Below are positions 23,050 to 33,239 of a stretch of 64,000 nt of DNA, in pieces (the stretch's first letter is position 1; each line of letters starts with the position of its first letter). Source of the DNA: Antedon bifida. Lineage: Eukaryota > Echinodermata > Crinoidea > Comatulida > Antedonidae. Position numbers and translations under genes: made by a program. The notes beneath the pieces were generated by a model. That model searched no databases. It was not told where the DNA came from and saw only the letters and a list, made by a program, of their open reading frames with translations. Location of the stretch: assembly GCA_963402885.1 (NCBI GenBank), contig OY727095.1:23441001-23505000 (forward strand). Reading direction: 5' to 3'.

Positions 23050-23836
23050 CTAGTTCTAAGCTGACATAATGAGTTTCTCCAATATGTCCGAGTAGCAGTG
23101 GTGGTAAATTTAATGACTCGTATGATGATTTTATTTTATTTAAGAGATACCCTTGTCGTGTACTCATCTCTTGACTTGTAACTATGTGGATGTCTCTGTC
23201 AAGTAGACGGGCTGTACCCCGCACGGCGACCGCATCTGCCCATGTACCGTTTTTTCTCATATCAGATATGTAATCCGGGGTGATAAGGGGCATAAGTGAA
23301 TCAGAACTTTCCTAAAGCGACAAAATAACCGTAAATATTAACTATAATAAATTCATTACTGTAGTGTTATATTTTTCCAAATTTTGCCATCCGCATATTG
23401 TACTAATGTGTCTACCGCAACAGATAGCCAAAATGCATTAAACAACCGTAATTCCGATTTAAACGGCAATGAGTTTTGCACTTCATTTTAATTAATGTTT
23501 TTTGAAGGTGCCTAACTATTTAATTGACAATTATATACAGGAATAAATATTGCGTATCTTCGACATCAAAATGATAGTTTTACTTACTAGTTTCTCCAGA
23601 AAAACGATCAAATCATGCCGCAACTTCGTAGGCGAAGCTGATCTTCAACAGCCGCGAAAAAACAATTTCCATCACCTGGAACATCTTTCCTAATCGAAAG
23701 TCCTAGTTTTGCAACATTCTCGTTTAATAATGTTCTGTACTTGTCTGAGTTGGATTGATGCGGCTTAGATTGTCGATCTTATCCCAAAATCAAACAAGGA
23801 CCCGGTTGTTTTTTTTCTTTTTCGCGGAGGACTCAT
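23050..23836 (-). pseudogene. OTU-domain cysteine protease gene, two exons
   Basis: Exon 1 (23836-23588) starts MSPPRKRKKTT, a basic nuclear-type N-end. It contains DVPGDGNCFFAAVEDQLRL, where D-G-N-C-F is the OTU catalytic-cysteine motif, then LRHDLIVFLEKL at the donor CTA|GTAAGT. Exon 2 (23311-23050) follows in phase after TTTAG: ESSDSLMPLITPDYISDM, NGTWADAVAVRGTARLL, DIHIVTS and GHIGETHYVSLEL, with the catalytic histidine in THY. OTU enzymes remove ubiquitin chains; such domains are also carried by transposable elements. Two single-base shifts in exon 1 (before SKPHQSN and after QLRLRS) break the frame. Any further exon was not found. Confidence 0.65.
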
Positions 23837-25077
23837 GATGTTGTTTAATAAGCAATGTTTTAAAATGCAATGGCTAACTAATTGAGGAACCAGTGATAAA
23901 GATATTGCATGTATATATAACAGTATTTTCCATTGTCCACTGGCAGTGGCCACCATCAATCAAATTGGTCGATGGTGGTCGAACAGACCACTATAGGCCT
24001 ACTGTCGCCCGTACAGCCAAATACCTAGCTTCAAGACATTCTTGTCTATCCCTCCTCAATTGATACCGTAAATAAAATAAATACACAATATATCAATAGT
24101 ATTTATAGTTAGTTTAATAAATCAAATGAAATTGGAACATGCAAAGATACACTTTTTATGGATGGAAACCACTGAATTACTACCAAAATAGCTGTATCTG
24201 AATTTTGAATACGTTGAATCAAGACAATAATCGCCTTGGTTGATTGATCAGACTACACCTCGTGCGATCGTGTTTTGAAAATAGTGTAGGTGTTTTCCAA
24301 AGTTATTTTTAGCGCTGCCTGCATTTTCGGCTGTCATCATGACTGCGAGCAAAAGTTGTCGTGATTTACGACATACGAATACTACTCCTGCATACAAGGC
24401 CTTGTGTGACTTAAAATGTACATACTTCACTAACATTAACATAAAAAATGATTTATTATCGATCGTATTAATGTTTGTTTTAATTAATTAAGTCGTGATT
24501 GTGTATAGACTAGACCCAAAAAATTCAACCTCTATACACACACTTATAAAATGGGTTGTTCCAAACGTCAGAGCGTACGAAAATCTGCTTTGATTACTCC
24601 TTTAAACTCGTCTTATTGCAACAACTACATTTTTCATTCAATAATAATATTCAACATTTATATACAATTGTTTTGACGTCAAAATCATGTCACTCTTTTT
24701 CAAACTATTTCAATCACTATGAACGGAATCACTCACGTGTGATCGAGGGAAGAAAGCACATGGTTACCACACCGCAGTACTGTAGTGCTCCTCGTTATAT
24801 TGGCTGTTGATTGGTTGGAGGGAAAACCCAATGGAAATGTTTAGGTCAAAGGCCGGGTGTTTACACTCCACTGCACACACTGTGTCCAATGTGCTGCGTG
24901 TGTTACTGCCGTAGGTTGTACCGTTGTAAAATGATATCGTGTGGCGGCCTAGCTAGTGCTGACGGTAAACTAATCAAAATTATATCGTCATTAACAAAGT
25001 AATTGAATGTAATTCTAAGCAAAATTTAATTAATAGCAATTGGTAGATCAAGCCTACCTTTCCTATGTAAAATAACA
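23837..25077. other. no recognised gene
   Basis: A minus-strand frame at 24442-24248 (ALYAGVVFVCRKSRQ) and a plus-strand frame at 24556-24810 show no domain. The rest is AT-rich non-coding sequence. Confidence 0.4.
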
Positions 25078-25173
25078 ACTAGCAAACATTTGCTAGTTTT
25101 GAAATTTTCAACTAGCAATCATGACTAATCTACTAGCAAATTGCTAGTTTGCTAGCGTGAATTTCGAGCCCTG
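25078..25173 (-). mobile_element. hAT-like element end with CTAGCAAA palindromes
   Basis: On the minus strand it starts CAGGGCTCGAAATTCACGC at 25173, a common hAT-type terminus, then CTAGCAAA/TTTGCTAG palindromes repeated about five times down to 25078. The opposite end was not found. Confidence 0.5.
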
Positions 25174-25328
25174 TTATGTAAAGGTATCCATTTCTAGACC
25201 CAAAGTACATTTCTCTCCATCTTATCTAATTTCCATCGCATTTGTTTGATAAACTTGTCAAAGAGTTTTATTTATTTCCCAGTGGGAGAGAACAAAAGAC
25301 AGGATGACATATTCCAGGAGTGTGTACA
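25174..25328. repeat. duplicated block A, copy 1
   Basis: About 155 bp nearly identical to 37179-37330 in direct orientation, starting TTATGTAAAGGTATCC and ending CATATTCCAGGAGT. It is the first of three collinear duplicated blocks. Confidence 0.7.
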
Positions 25329-26846
25329 GAGGGGGCACAAAAAAACTATTAGCTACTAATATTGTACACAATTTATTACATCCTTTTTTCAATATTATAG
25401 TAAAATGTCTATACGTCAATACGTAGTTACGAGGCGGTATCCTCGCAACTAGGCTCATAGTTGTTTACCACTCCAACACATATGATATGAATAAAGCCTA
25501 TCTTATTAAATAGTATCTCGCGCCCGCACATATACAACAAAAAGTTACAAAGGTTCACATATTTATATTAACGATTTTTTTAAAATTTACGAATTAAATA
25601 AATAAAAAAATAATTAAATACCGCTTGGCCTGTCAATGATGGAGGCATAAAAATGGGGGCGTGGGGTACCTTTTTACCAGGGAGATGTAAAATAAGTATT
25701 TAACATTTAACTTGTTTTTACTACGTTCGCATACAATTTATCATTTGGATTTTTTAAGTTATATGTAGGTTATGTTAAATTGTATTCATCACTAGTGACA
25801 ACTCTAGGAAATTTACAGCAATTAGTTCTGATGCCTAAAATAGTAAAATGCTTTAAAATGTCGGAGCTTCTTTTTTTGTATTTTTGGCTGTTGAATGTTT
25901 TGTTGGCACCCCCCTAACTCTGCAACGATGATATCCATAATGCATCGTATTTCCATTTCACCGTTGTTGATTTACTACTAGCTAGAGTAGGTTATTAAAA
26001 TAATACAATATAACCAAATCTAATATATAGGTGAAAGCTAGCTAGCTTATTTTCACAATGAGTGTACCACAGACTCTTTTCCTTGGCGTATTTTTCCCAT
26101 GCCTAGTTACTCTTAGTTTACTAGAGCTGCTGCAGTAGCTAGTTACTGCATGTTCGATCTATACAATTACAATATGCCTATAGCCTAGCTAGCTAGAAGT
26201 CATCGAATTTACTATCTACTTTGGCTACTATAACTAACAACAATAACAAATCTTGTTGGACAACAACAATGATGATTGAAAATGAATGAAATCTGATCCA
26301 TCCATGTGATGCATGCATGCAGCACACACAACACAGGCACGTTTTGGGCGAATTTATTTGGATAATTCCATATATATAATAGGAAGCCATCGTAATTTAT
26401 GGATTTAACTTGCTTGTTTTAAATTTAATATACTGCGGGCCCAATTTAATATTTATTTATTTATTTCCAAGTACATTAATATTAATTAAAGCACTTTCAA
26501 ATTAATAACAGCACATTTTGTATGATTCACTTATTAATGGAATGTACCAAAGGTAAAGAAATAGCAGAGGGGATAAACAAGGCGGAACAGCCTGGGTGGG
26601 TTTTTATGCTTGATAGAAAATAACGTCTCGTAAAATACAGCACCAATTTTTTTCATTAGCGAAAACTATGAACTAAATCATCATAGGGAATTTAATGTAC
26701 ATATACCGACTGAAAAAAGACAAACAAATTGTACACTAATTATTGAAGTCAAGATGCTCCTGCAATCGTAAACGTATGCTATCGTCTTGTAAAAAGAGGG
26801 ACAGTCCCTTTTCGCTTGGTAATATGATGCAGTTTGTATACACGCG
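25329..26846. other. no gene seen
   Basis: AT-rich; open frames are short and lack domains. Contains CTAGCTAG-rich stretches near 26030-26200. Confidence 0.4.
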
Positions 26847-26958
26847 TCGTATCGTATACGGATCGTATATGTTTATTATGCGGGCAGGAACTTCCGAATT
26901 GACGTATACGTTTCGTATACGAAGTGGACTTCTTATACGAAACATATACGAAACGTAT
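26847..26958. repeat. CGTATACG motif cluster with near-perfect 23-bp inverted repeat
   Basis: About eight CGTATA/TATACG motifs in 112 bp. The core 26903-26925 pairs with 26928-26950 at 21 of 23 positions around a 2-base spacer, so it could extrude as a cruciform. Each arm also holds the smaller palindrome GTATACG-TTT-CGTATAC. No open frame here is credible. Confidence 0.65.
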
Positions 26959-26977
26959 GTGGCTTTTTTGCAAAGGG

Positions 26978-28194
26978 TACTTCATTATCATATTGAAAAT
27001 AACTGCAAAATTATTAAATACTACAACAAATTCATGATTACAATATCCCAAAAAGCTTCAAAAAGTTTAACTTTGATTATCCATCAACTACCGACGGCCA
27101 CTCACCTAACAACTTCAGCCATTATCACTTCCCAACATATCAATTTTACTCTCAATCACAAACAATAACCTCGCCCTTTATTATAAACAAACGACAAGAA
27201 TCCAAACTGCACTAACAAACATTATCCTCGTCAACAAAAATCAATATTACATATTATTGTCATTATTAAAATTACTGTATTATTATTATCATAATAACCA
27301 TTTAATATCATTATTACTCTTCTTACCATTATCATCAAATACTATATATATGCAGTAACCACTTCGGTGCAGAAACATTATTACATACCGCAATGAATCA
27401 TAATGTTTTACTATGAAATCTTTACAAACAGAATTCGGGCAAAAAGAGTGCACTTATTGCAATTTTTTAAACACTTAAAATTGACTGAAACGTACTCTAA
27501 ATCATCAACTTTTTAAAAATTATAGGCGGGCGTAAGCTACGCATGCACTATATATGCTACACATGTAATTGTATTGCCATATGTTGAAAAATGACATTTT
27601 ACATTTTTCATAAAAGTATAACAAACAGGTCTGATAGATAAACAATCCAGTCCTAGGTCATACACAAAAGTACAATAAACGTTCATTTATTTCCTGTAAT
27701 AAACGCCTTATCACATATATATTTATACATACATATATAATTGTATTTCAATACCATTTCACTAAACTGATTAATATCTCGGTACATTACATAGTTTACA
27801 AGATTTCCAAAACCAGTATTAATAACAATAAAAGATAAAAGAGGGCGCCATCAATAATTAGTAATCCGCGATTTTTGTATTAACAGAGCGTGGATGCTTG
27901 CTCTCATGAAGATATCATTAGGCCTAGGTCAGTCAATTATCTTTCAGATGATTTACCATTTTTAAAATTCTGAAGACGTCATCATGTTCATAACCGTGAA
28001 TAACCACAGATATTCTGTCTATTCTGATTAAACACATTTTGGTACATCAAATTATGTATCAAAATTTGTAAAACATTTTTACATGATAGAGGACAGCAAA
28101 CAATAATTTGCTCGTATCAGAGCTATTGCACCTCTGTTAGAAATCATAATCAATAATAATAACTAACTCGTCAAAGTGACGAGTTCATGTCTAG
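26978..28194 (+). mobile_element. Helitron-like element, copy 1 (block B)
   Basis: The 3' end has a perfect 9-bp stem hairpin (AACTCGTCA-AAG-TGACGAGTT, 28165-28185), five bases, then CTAG (28191-28194) followed by T. This is the Helitron-type 3' terminus. The inner sequence is shared with 37748-40924 from the block's left edge onward. No Rep/helicase coding, so non-autonomous. The 5' end (TC) is not located; the left boundary given is where similarity to copy 2 starts. It is inserted in an exon of a THAP-family transposase copy (28195-28660). Confidence 0.5.
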
Positions 28195-28660
28195 TGTTGC
28201 TCTTGAAATTGTGTTCTCTCTGCGCTGCTAAAACACAGGACACATCTGGCAGCAAATACCTATTAAAAAACATAACTTGGGTTGGTATGTTACTATTAGT
28301 AACACAGTAACAACACATCATCAAGCTCAAAGGAGCGTTTATTGCTGTGAATGAACGCAATAGACCATTTAAAAAATATAATAGTTGTACTGTACTTACC
28401 ATTTCTGGTGGTAAAAATATGTTCGATCAGTAAAAACTGCAACGTTTAAAAATCTTAGAGCTCTTAAAGAACTGTGTTATACAACAGCCTAGAAATTTAT
28501 AAATAGTGTCCTGCTTTCCCTCCACACTGCCGACACCTGTCAAACAGAGCCATTCTCTTTGATCAATGATATATTTTCGCTGACACCTAGTAGTATCTGC
28601 TGGTTCTATGCTGGAGCAATGTAGTATTGGTATCTTAGTAAAATACCAATATTCTCCGAT
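28195..28660 (-). pseudogene. THAP-family transposase exon fragments, copy 1
   Basis: Minus-strand pieces equivalent to the gene at 59.5-60.9 kb. A segment near 28490-28600 encodes RKYII and (other frame) ALFDRCRQCGG-type sequence. An exon near 28470-28391 reads LRALRFLNVAVFTDRTYFYHQ and ends at donor ATG|GTAAGT. The next exon starts at 28256 (YLLPDVSCVLAAQREHNF) and is cut by the Helitron-like end at 28194. The two exons join in phase to give HQK-W-YLLP. The longer open frame read through 28258-28390 is intron, not protein. Confidence 0.55.
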
Positions 28661-28850
28661 AACAGGTCCGCATCTTCTTTTTTTTTTGGCTTCGTGCTAT
28701 CAGCCCTATTCTCTTCTATTACTGGCGATTTCAATGTTGGGAAAGTGCCAGGACGAAGACCGTATTTTATCTTTTTCCCTTTCTTTCTCATCTCTTATTT
28801 CGGTGTGGTTTATATTATCTTCTACACAAAAATGCTCGGCTTCCAGATGG
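28661..28850 (-). pseudogene. coding-like debris of block C, copy 1
   Basis: A basic frame (KKGKKIKYGLRPGTFPTLK, then ENRADSTKPKK) shared with 41440-41610. It probably belongs to the acidic/basic linker exons of the same transposase family. The frame is ambiguous because a second frame is also open. Similarity between the copies ends near 28850 and 41622. Confidence 0.35.
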
Positions 28851-29109
28851 GTCATATAATAATGAGGCATCACTATTATACTAAGATAAAACAAATGACA
28901 GTTGTTAATGCTTATCATCTTATTGCCATAGTTTTAGTACCTCGACAACGTGCGATGTTTAAACATAACTAATGAACTATGTTCAATATAAACAATTTCC
29001 TTACCAAATTACAAATAAACGATTTTAATGTTTTTCATGCAATGATAGAATAATCACAAAAGAGAAATATAAATACAGTATATAATTGTGCGCGCAAACT
29101 TCTACTCAC

Positions 29110-29160
29110 CTCAACTCTGGGACGTTGGCTTCTAGACGGCCCTGCAACCTCTGTCTCTTC
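29110..29160 (-). CDS. small exon of an unrecognised gene
   Basis: 17 codons (EETEVAGPSRSQRPRVE) bounded by TTTAG and GTGAGT, phase 0 at both sides. This phase matches the donor of the exon at 29856-30053 upstream, so the two probably belong to one gene. Confidence 0.4.
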
Positions 29161-29855
29161 CTAAACAAAAATATTAAAATGATTAAGTGGATCACAATGC
29201 ATAAACAATATCATGATTTTACAACAAATGTAAAATTCATGATTTTAATGTTTTGCAAACAAAATTAGCCTTATACAATAATCGCAATATAAATACATAT
29301 TTTACAACAAATGTTAAATTCATGATTTTAATGTTTTGCAAACAAAATTAGCCTATACAATAATCGCAATATAAATATATAATTCTCTCAAATAATAATC
29401 AACTCACCTCATATGATTTTACAACAAATGTTAAATAAATTAAATAAATGATTTTGATTTGTTTTGTATAATTGTTTAATAGTTACAAGAGAGAAATTTA
29501 AAACGCGCATAAGAAAACGTAGACTCAGTGAGACACATGATCCAAGGGAAGATTCAGTTTTGAAGTATAGTGGGGCGCAACATGTCAATTTCAAACTGAG
29601 GAGCATGCAGTTGTATTGTAGGATTATTTTTTCGCGATTCAAAGGCTGCGCATTCAACTTCCCGCCCCCTTCCCCTCCCTTTGATCTGTCAATGATGGTC
29701 AAACTATCCAGGTATGAGGCATCGATACACCATCGGCTGTGACATTGATTGAGAAAACAAATTTCCCCCCATCAAAGTATAATTTACAATATCGATTATG
29801 GATGTGCAAGAAATCATCGTTATATAAGTTATATTGAATAATTGTTTCTATTTAC
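29161..29855. other. intron-like, with a direct repeat
   Basis: ATTTTACAACAAATGT..AAATTCATGATTTTAATG occurs twice (near 29215 and 29300) and partly near 29415, a small local tandem duplication. No gene. Confidence 0.5.
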
Positions 29856-30053
29856 CTGTTGCGCCAAATCTCGTCCAGGGAGTAGGTAAATTGTCCCTTT
29901 TCGGACAAATGCCTTAAGGTCCATTACTGTACAAATTGGTTTAACGGGCCTTTCAAGAGCTCTCCCCTGGGTAGCACGTCTATAGGAGAAACCTACTCTC
30001 GCCAGCGGAACCTCAGGGTACACCCCAAATATAACATCTTCTAACGCTTGTAG
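29856..30053 (-). CDS. exon of an unrecognised gene
   Basis: Open for about 66 codons on the minus strand, ending at a good donor (CAACAG|GTAAAT). It contains QALEDVIFGVYPEVPLA, RVGFSYRRATQGRALERP, PICTVMDLKAFVRKG and IYLLPGRDLAQQ. The composition is protein-like (balanced, no repeats) and the phase agrees with the 29110-29160 exon. I do not recognise the domain. It lies downstream, on the same strand, of the OB-fold gene's last exon (30590-30692), so it is probably a separate gene or a piece brought in by a transposon. Confidence 0.45.
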
Positions 30054-30841
30054 TCATTGCCGGCTTGTTCTGTTTTAGGTGGCCCTTTTAAATTAAAATG
30101 TGTAAAACGTGTGTTACTTATTTTGGTTATTGCGTTTTTGATTGATATAATTTAATTATAATTAAGACTAGAATGTTTTAATAAAAATCCATAGCGTAAA
30201 CATGATTGTGTTGTGTATACTATTAGTAGCGCTTTATCACAAGCCAAAAGACTAAATACAGTACTCGCATGATTAGTTTATCCGGCTAAGTTGGCGACAC
30301 TACCTACCTGCTAATAAAGGAACGTACCCTGTGTAAATTCATTCATTCGGCCAAAAATAATTATTACAATAGCAATACACAATAAAAAACATTTTTAACG
30401 GTTAGAAAGTTAACGATAATAGCCCATAAAAACAATTAGTTTATTTCCGTTAAGGTTCCGAAAAATGTTTGCTTTAATAACTAAGCCAGAGATTCAGTTT
30501 ACACCTCGCGTAAGCACATAATGCGCATTCGTTGAATGAAGATAAAATAATTTGAAGATCCCATACCTAACCAACCTATCTCCATCAGTTTAATAGTTGA
30601 CATTGGCATGTAGTTCAATTTTGAAATCAAAATCCAAACCCTCCGGAATTTTTAAAATTTCACCATCTTCGAGGATTACGTCTACAGGATATCTAAAAAT
30701 GAAATAATAATAACAACACAATGAAACATTAAAAAAACAACATTGCAGGTTCTTTTTATAAACCAACACATTGACCTTCCTTATCTTTCCATGGATGAAA
30801 CAGAAAACATCTTTCACGAAAAACAATTCTCGCCAGCGAAG

Positions 30842-32684
30842 TAGGCTAGTCAATCTAGCATTTTGAGTGAAACAAATTTTTTTTTTTAAATGGTTACATA
30901 TGATAAGGTGATTATTTTTTGAGCATCACACCTCTGACACTCATCCGGAAGGTATGCAAATTAGCTTAAATATGCAAATTAGGGTGAAATTACAGGGTTA
31001 CCATATCTTAAAAACTACTAATCGTAGAGAGTTCATTTTTGCACAGTCTGGTTCAGAATATATATATTTATATTTGCTCTAATGAGACATTTTACATAAA
31101 AATGTCCGGAAGTACCAAATTTTGACCCTTGACCCCATTTCTCAATATTTACATAAATATGTGATTAAAATGTCTGTAGAGACTTTATTTTGGACTCAAT
31201 GACTTGGATATTGTTTTTCAATACCCTCCATAGAACTGTATTATAATTCCCAAAATCACAACTTCGTCACACACCTCGAAAGTATGCAAATTAGTAGTAC
31301 AAGTAATATTAAATATGCAAATTAGGGAGTGAAATTACAGCGTTGCCATATCTCGAAAACCGCTAATGCTAGAGTGTTGATTTTTTCACTAAAATATTTA
31401 AAATGTATATATTTATATTTGCTGTAATGAGACATTTTACAAAAAAATGCCCGGAAGTATGACATTTGACCCTCGACCACATTTCTCAATATTGCATATA
31501 GTAATGAAAACTAAAATGTCTGTAGAGACTTTGTTTTGCCCTCATATGACTTGGATACAGGTTTTAATAGCCAACATAGGACTGTTTAGTAGACCTAAAA
31601 AATCACACCTGTATCACTCACCTCCAAAGTATGCAAATTATTAATACAAGTTACATGAAATATGCAAATTAGAGGGTGAAATTACAGGTTCCTATATATC
31701 GAAAACCGCTAAGGTAGAGAGTTGATTTTTTGAATAACTTTTTCAGAATGTACATATTTATATTTACTCTAATGAAACATTTTACGAAAAAATGACCGGA
31801 AATACAACAATTAAATCCTACTACAATTCTACTAAACAGTCCTATGTTGGCTATTAGAAACCTGTATCGGAGTCATTTGAGGGCAAAACAAAGTCTCTAC
31901 AGGATATATTTTTGGTCTACTAAACAGTCCTATGTTGGCTATTAAAACCTGTATCCAAGTCATATGAGGGCAAAACAAAGTCTCTACAGACATTTTAGTT
32001 TCATTATATATGCAATATTGAGAAATGGGGTCGAGGGTCAAATGTCATACTTCCGGTCAATTTTTTGTAAAATGTTTCATTGGAGCAATTAGAAATATGT
32101 ACATTCTGAATACGGCTGTGTAAAAATCAGCTCTCTAGCATTAGTGGTTTTCGAGATATAGGACAACTGTAATTTTCCCTCTTATTTGCATATTTTATTT
32201 AAATTGTACTACTAATTTGCATACTTTCGAGGTGTGTGACAAAGGTGTGATTTTGGGAATTACAAAGTGGTCCTGGCTATTAGGAACCTATGTCTGGGTC
32301 ATTTGAGGGCAAAATAAAGTCTCTACAGACATTTTAGTCACATTGTATATGCAAACATTGAGAAATGGGGTCGAAGGTCAAATGTTGTACTTCCGGTCAT
32401 TTTTTCGTAAAATGTTTTATTAGAGTAAATATAAATATATACATTTTGAATAGATCAGTGAAAAAATCAACTCTCTCGGACTAGTAGTTTTTGAGATATG
32501 GTAACCCTGTAAATTCACCCTAATTTGCATATTTAAGCTAATTTGCATATCATCGGGATGAGTGACAGAGGTGTGATGCTCAAATTTTGATCTCCTCATC
32601 ATATATGACCATTTAAAAAAGAAAAATCTCTGTTTGCAATTTGTTTCACTTTGGGCTGTTTTTTTTGCTAGATTGACTAGCCTA
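30842..32684. mobile_element. fold-back element with repeated units and ten octamer motifs
   Basis: The ends TAGGCTAGTCAATCTAGCA (30842-30860 and complement at 32666-32684) match at all 19 positions, flanked by AAG on both sides. The left arm carries a roughly 340-370-bp unit about two and a half times in direct orientation. The right arm carries the same unit inverted, about twice. Each unit has two ATGCAAAT motifs, an ACAGGGTTACCATATC-like segment and TCTGTAGAGACTTT. It is non-coding; open frames within are fortuitous. It lies in the intron between exons 4 and 5 of the OB-fold gene. Confidence 0.8.
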
Positions 32685-32764
32685 AAGTGTAACCAACAGA
32701 AACAACATAGCGTTTCAAAGGGATTTCAGGACACCATTTAAACAAAATCCTAATAATCCTAATT

Positions 32765-32833
32765 ATACGTTTTGCATTATATTACTATTATTATTATAAT
32801 ACTAAAACCAAGTATTATAATGCAAAACGTCTA
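32765..32833. repeat. short hairpin element
   Basis: ACGTTTTGCATTATA near 32768 is complemented by TATAATGCAAAACGT near 32817 around a loop of about 35 bp. Probably a tiny MITE. Confidence 0.55.
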
Positions 32834-33239
32834 CTTCAGTACAATTGATACATAATATAATCAAAAATGATATAATATTTCGAATACTTCAGACAGCTGA
32901 GGCTTGCCATACAAGCACACTGTCAACACCGTTTTATCGCGGTGCAGCATCTTTTTTACGTCAAATTTTAAATGACCACAAAAATTTCACATATATTGAT
33001 GATGCCAGCTAATGTTTTAGGAACATTCTACAGTACAAATTATGTCCATAAATCGATTAATTAAGAGGTTACACATGTTTATGTAAATTGCCCTCCAAAA
33101 ATATGCTCACCCCAATATATTACCGTATTTCTTTGGGTTAAGTTTCCCTGAAAAGTATTGTTTGCCATCGATCGATCTGCAACAGCAGAATGGTGTTGTC
33201 AAAGTTACACAAAATTCCTGGTAAGTAAAGTAATATACA

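Noticed and set aside
26903-26950. Resemblance of TATACGAAGT to loxP arms
   Set aside because: Arm length, spacer and outer bases differ; short coincidental similarity only.
28163-28402. 79-codon minus frame beginning MVSTVQLLYF
   Set aside because: Its middle is intron between a GTAAGT donor (28390) and a TTTAATAG acceptor (28257); only its end is exon. The same applies to the frames at 40893-41153 and 60471-60619.
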